Translations under genes and position numbers: made by a program
The notes under the pieces: model-generated
What the model was told of the DNA's origin: nothing
Seen by the model: the letters and a program-made list of their open reading frames with translations, nothing else
Database searches by the model: none
Shown: positions 62,278 to 64,000 of the stretch, in pieces
Layout of the letters: every line of letters starts with the position of its first letter
Position numbering within the stretch: position 1 is the first letter of the stretch
Source of the DNA: a virus
Virus record (IMG/VR): IMGVR_UViG_3300047557_001693
Span: 28,532-92,531 of that record
Strand: one strand, 5' to 3'
Length of the DNA stretch: 64,000 bases

Positions 62278-62519
62278 TATTTAAATGCTCTATGTCTTTC
62301 CTTTCTTATAGTTTTTGTTGATAATACTTGTTTTGGATCAATATTATTATTTTTCAACAACCATTCTTGAACATAACTATCAATGACAGTTTCATCAAAA
62401 TAAACTAATTTAACAGTATCTCTACTATTATCTTTCATAGTTACTTCTATATGTTCTGTAATAATATAATTAGTTCTGCAAGAAGCAAATAACAATGCTA
62501 TTATTACCAGTTGTTTCAT
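62277..62519 (-). CDS. Small lipoprotein, coupled to the following lipoprotein gene
   Basis: The 80-residue protein begins MKQLVIIALLFASC with a lipobox FASC (Cys14). The mature part is about 66 residues with NYIITEHIEVTMKDNSRDTV and a basic C-terminus (KTIRKERHRAFK). A TATCTTTG promoter box lies four bases before its ATG. Together with the neighbouring lipoprotein it forms a two-gene envelope unit. No family is recognised. Confidence 0.65.
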   Translation of the reverse strand: MKQLVIIALLFASCRTNYIITEHIEVTMKDNSRDTVKLVYFDETVIDSYVQEWLLKNNNIDPKQVLSTKTIRKERHRAFK

Positions 62520-62523
62520 ACTA

Positions 62524-62531
62524 CAAAGATA
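62524..62531 (-). promoter_or_regulatory. Candidate -7 promoter box (TATCTTTG) for the lipoprotein pair, leaderless geometry
   Basis: This exact TAnnTTTG match on the minus strand ends four bases upstream of the lipoprotein ATG. No TTG is present at the expected -33 distance, so the box alone supports the call. Confidence 0.45.
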
Positions 62532-63371
62532 CTAAAATATGTACCTGATTGTAGATAGGTCAAAGTATTCACTGTATAAAGCCTTGAAATCTTTAATCAT
62601 CTGAGCTTTCAAATCCCATTTGTATCTGATGTTATCAGCAGCATACTGTGAATCTTTTCTTTCCTGAATTTCAGGTTTCCAACATAGTTCATTAACTTGT
62701 TTGTCATTCTTGATAAACTGTACATTATTATAAGTCAAGAATATACATTCTGACTTAAAATCTATACCTTTTAGTTTTTCAAACAATTCTCTGTAATGTT
62801 CTAGCCAATTATCATGATATATGATAGGACTAAAATTAAGATGTACCTCCATCTTCTCTTGAAGTTTAGGTATCATACTAATTCTAGTATCTATACTATC
62901 TGTATTAGGTTCTAGAATATCTGAATAAACTTGTGGCATCAAACTAACTCTAATTCTGTGCTTGTCCTTAACTAAATTATAGTCTCTAAATCTGGATGGA
63001 TATTTGGTTGCAAATGTAGATTTTAAACATGGATGATTGTTAAAAAAGTCAAAAACCTTTTGCCAATCATAATACTTACTATGTAAACATACATCTGTAC
63101 TACAACCTATATCAATAACATAGTATTTTTCATCTACTTGATTTGGTACTTTGGGCCATCTTTGAGATGTAGACCAATTATAAATAGACATTAGTATTGC
63201 ATCAACATTCTCATTGACAAATACTTTACTATCATTATGTCTACCTACATAGCAGTAAGAAGACATACATCCACCTAAACAACCATAAATAAAATTAGGA
63301 CTTATTGCATCAGAACTTCTACCATTATCCCTCGTTAGTAGAGTCTTGGTTTTCTGGTGCTTTATTTCCAT
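62532..63371 (-). CDS. Radical-SAM protein, spore-photoproduct-lyase-like
   Basis: The protein is 279 residues. Near the N-terminus it has YGCLGGCMSSYCYVGRHN, with C31, C35 and C40 as likely ligands of a 4Fe-4S cluster. YVIDIGCSTDVCLHS and STFATKYPSRF further on resemble the SplB (spore photoproduct lyase) group, which reverses UV thymine photoproducts or performs related radical chemistry. The Cys spacing is CX3CX4C instead of the usual CX3CX2C. It overlaps the upstream small gene by 47 bases. A DNA-repair role is the best guess; a different radical-SAM reaction on nucleic acid is possible. Confidence 0.7.
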   Translation of the reverse strand: MEIKHQKTKTLLTRDNGRSSDAISPNFIYGCLGGCMSSYCYVGRHNDSKVFVNENVDAILMSIYNWSTSQRWPKVPNQVDEKYYVIDIGCSTDVCLHSKYYDWQKVFDFFNNHPCLKSTFATKYPSRFRDYNLVKDKHRIRVSLMPQVYSDILEPNTDSIDTRISMIPKLQEKMEVHLNFSPIIYHDNWLEHYRELFEKLKGIDFKSECIFLTYNNVQFIKNDKQVNELCWKPEIQERKDSQYAADNIRYKWDLKAQMIKDFKALYSEYFDLSTIRYIF

Positions 63372-63627
63372 CTTTTAAAATAAATACAATGTGACCTTTG
63401 TTAAACATCATGTCAGATATAATCATATCTTCATTTACATCAAAATAATACTTTAGATTAGTTCCTATTTGAAGATACGGTCCACCACTTGGATCTACCA
63501 TTTTATAATCTCCATGCATTACAAATCTCATGTAATTTGGTTCATAACCTGTCATAATTACCTTGTTTTCTTCTGTTTTCTCAAATGTGATTTCATCACC
63601 ACTCCTGTTAAAATAGCTTGTTTTCAT
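63325..63627 (-). CDS. Small protein of unknown function
   Basis: The 100-residue protein is made mostly of short strands (ENKVIMTGYEPNYMRFVMHG, DPSGGPYLQIGTNLKYYFDV, GHIVFILKDGNK). It ends with a short disordered tail (APENQDSTNEG). No signal peptide and no family recognised. It overlaps the radical-SAM gene by 47 bases and the upstream gene by four. The composition suggests a small beta-barrel or OB-like fold. Confidence 0.5.
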   Translation of the reverse strand: MKTSYFNRSGDEITFEKTEENKVIMTGYEPNYMRFVMHGDYKMVDPSGGPYLQIGTNLKYYFDVNEDMIISDMMFNKGHIVFILKDGNKAPENQDSTNEG

Positions 63628-63824
63628 AGTTTTACATATTTTGTCTTTACATATTGAGTGTCAATAGGAACTAGCTCAGTATTGTTAAAATAAATAGCTT
63701 GTTCTTTTGTTATCTCATCAAAACAAAAATATCCTTGTTGATAAGATAATTTGTAGTGACTTATATTTTGACTACCATCTGATAAAAGTATTACACTACA
63801 TATAATTTTTAAAATTGTTTCCAT
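63624..63824 (-). CDS. Small protein of unknown function with hydrophobic start
   Basis: The 66-residue protein starts METILKIICSVILLSDGSQN, a short hydrophobic stretch that may be a weak signal or membrane anchor. The rest (ISHYKLSYQQGYFCFDEITK) is polar and beta-like. It ends four bases inside the next gene. No family is recognised. Confidence 0.45.
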   Translation of the reverse strand: METILKIICSVILLSDGSQNISHYKLSYQQGYFCFDEITKEQAIYFNNTELVPIDTQYVKTKYVKL

Positions 63825-63842
63825 TTTTCTTATTGTTGTTGT

Positions 63843-64000
63843 TTATTGAACTATATATCTATAACTAATAGAACCATTTTTATATTTTATTATTTTAAAA
63901 CCAGATGAGTTTAGATTTGTTGGTCTACCAAATTCATCATAAACTTCATATTCTAACTTATCAGGATTATAAACACTAATAACACTATATTCAGTACTAT
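63843..64000 (-). CDS. Partial small protein, cut by the window edge
   Basis: Reading the last bases on the minus strand gives an open frame of 51 complete codons with no internal stop before TAA. It includes EYEVYDEFGRPTNL and YKNGSISYRYIVQ. The start lies beyond position 64000. No family is recognised. The orientation and the 18-base gap to the next gene are the same as for the rest of the leftward arm. Confidence 0.55.
   Translation of the reverse strand, partial: STEYSVISVYNPDKLEYEVYDEFGRPTNLNSSGFKIIKYKNGSISYRYIVQ

Noticed and set aside
1-64000. Recoding of TAG as an amino acid, as in some crAss-like phages
   Set aside because: TAG serves as the stop of several well-defined genes (for example the lysozyme, the 450-residue secreted protein and the 155-residue exported protein), and the long genes are open in the standard code.
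1-64000. tRNA genes or a CRISPR array
   Set aside because: I saw no cloverleaf-like GTTCNANNC segment in the short gaps and no regularly spaced repeats. Gaps are too short to hold an array.
1-64000. Integrase or repressor genes that would mark a temperate phage
   Set aside because: No tyrosine or serine recombinase motif and no clear CI-type repressor were seen. Only part of the genome is present, so lifestyle stays open.

Overview
The window is a 64 kb piece of a large, very AT-rich, tailed double-stranded DNA phage that infects Bacteroidota. It most resembles a crAss-like phage (order Crassvirales). Three things support this. A row of giant virion genes follows a neck and muzzle-like block, and the 4413-residue member carries an RNA polymerase DFDID catalytic loop. 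Genes lack Shine-Dalgarno sequences, and several are preceded by the Bacteroidota sigma-factor box TAnnTTTG. Secreted proteins in the late region include a type IX secretion (T9SS) type B sorting domain. That domain points to a gliding or T9SS-bearing host such as Flavobacteriia, Cytophagia or Chitinophagia rather than gut Bacteroides. The capsid, portal, terminase and DNA polymerase genes are not in the window, so it is only part of the genome.

Layout. About 1-45.5 kb is transcribed rightward (late and virion genes). About 45.5-64 kb is transcribed leftward (nucleotide metabolism, replication and repair). The two arms converge on a bidirectional GC hairpin terminator near 45.49 kb. Genes are tightly packed, often with ATGA or TAATG overlaps, and no gene-free stretch exceeds 100 bases.

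Rightward arm: tail-fibre or adhesin proteins (3-4951); a GH24 lysozyme (4958-5416); a cassette of four secreted host-like proteins, the last with a T9SS sorting domain (5430-8491); a lysis block with a membrane-anchored coiled-coil protein, a holin-like protein, an M15 peptidase and a spanin-like protein (8500-10138); neck or ring and DNA-binding-like proteins (10141-12642); a muzzle or stabilisation-like protein (12654-17408); and four large cargo or transcription proteins (17411-45473). Together the large proteins carry three zincin metalloprotease motifs, an ADP-ribosyltransferase-like segment, an RNA polymerase core, a P-loop and a PD-(D/E)XK nuclease-like domain.

Leftward arm, in order of transcription from the right edge: small unknown genes, a radical-SAM protein of spore-photoproduct-lyase type, two small lipoproteins, an SF2 helicase, a DnaB-like helicase, a large conserved unknown, a co-catalytic zinc peptidase, a RecA/Sak4-like ATPase, a single-strand-binding protein, a DnaG-type primase, a Holliday-junction-resolvase-like nuclease, a FEN-type 5'-3' exonuclease, a calcineurin-like phosphatase, a B12-dependent class II ribonucleotide reductase, an HNH endonuclease, ThyX and dUTPase.

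How they work together: on entry, the giant virion proteins are expected to be ejected with the DNA and to start early transcription. The leftward arm makes dNTPs and replicates DNA. The rightward arm builds virions, lyses the cell and, unusually, exports proteins through the host's own secretion system. All family calls come from reading motifs; no database search was run.
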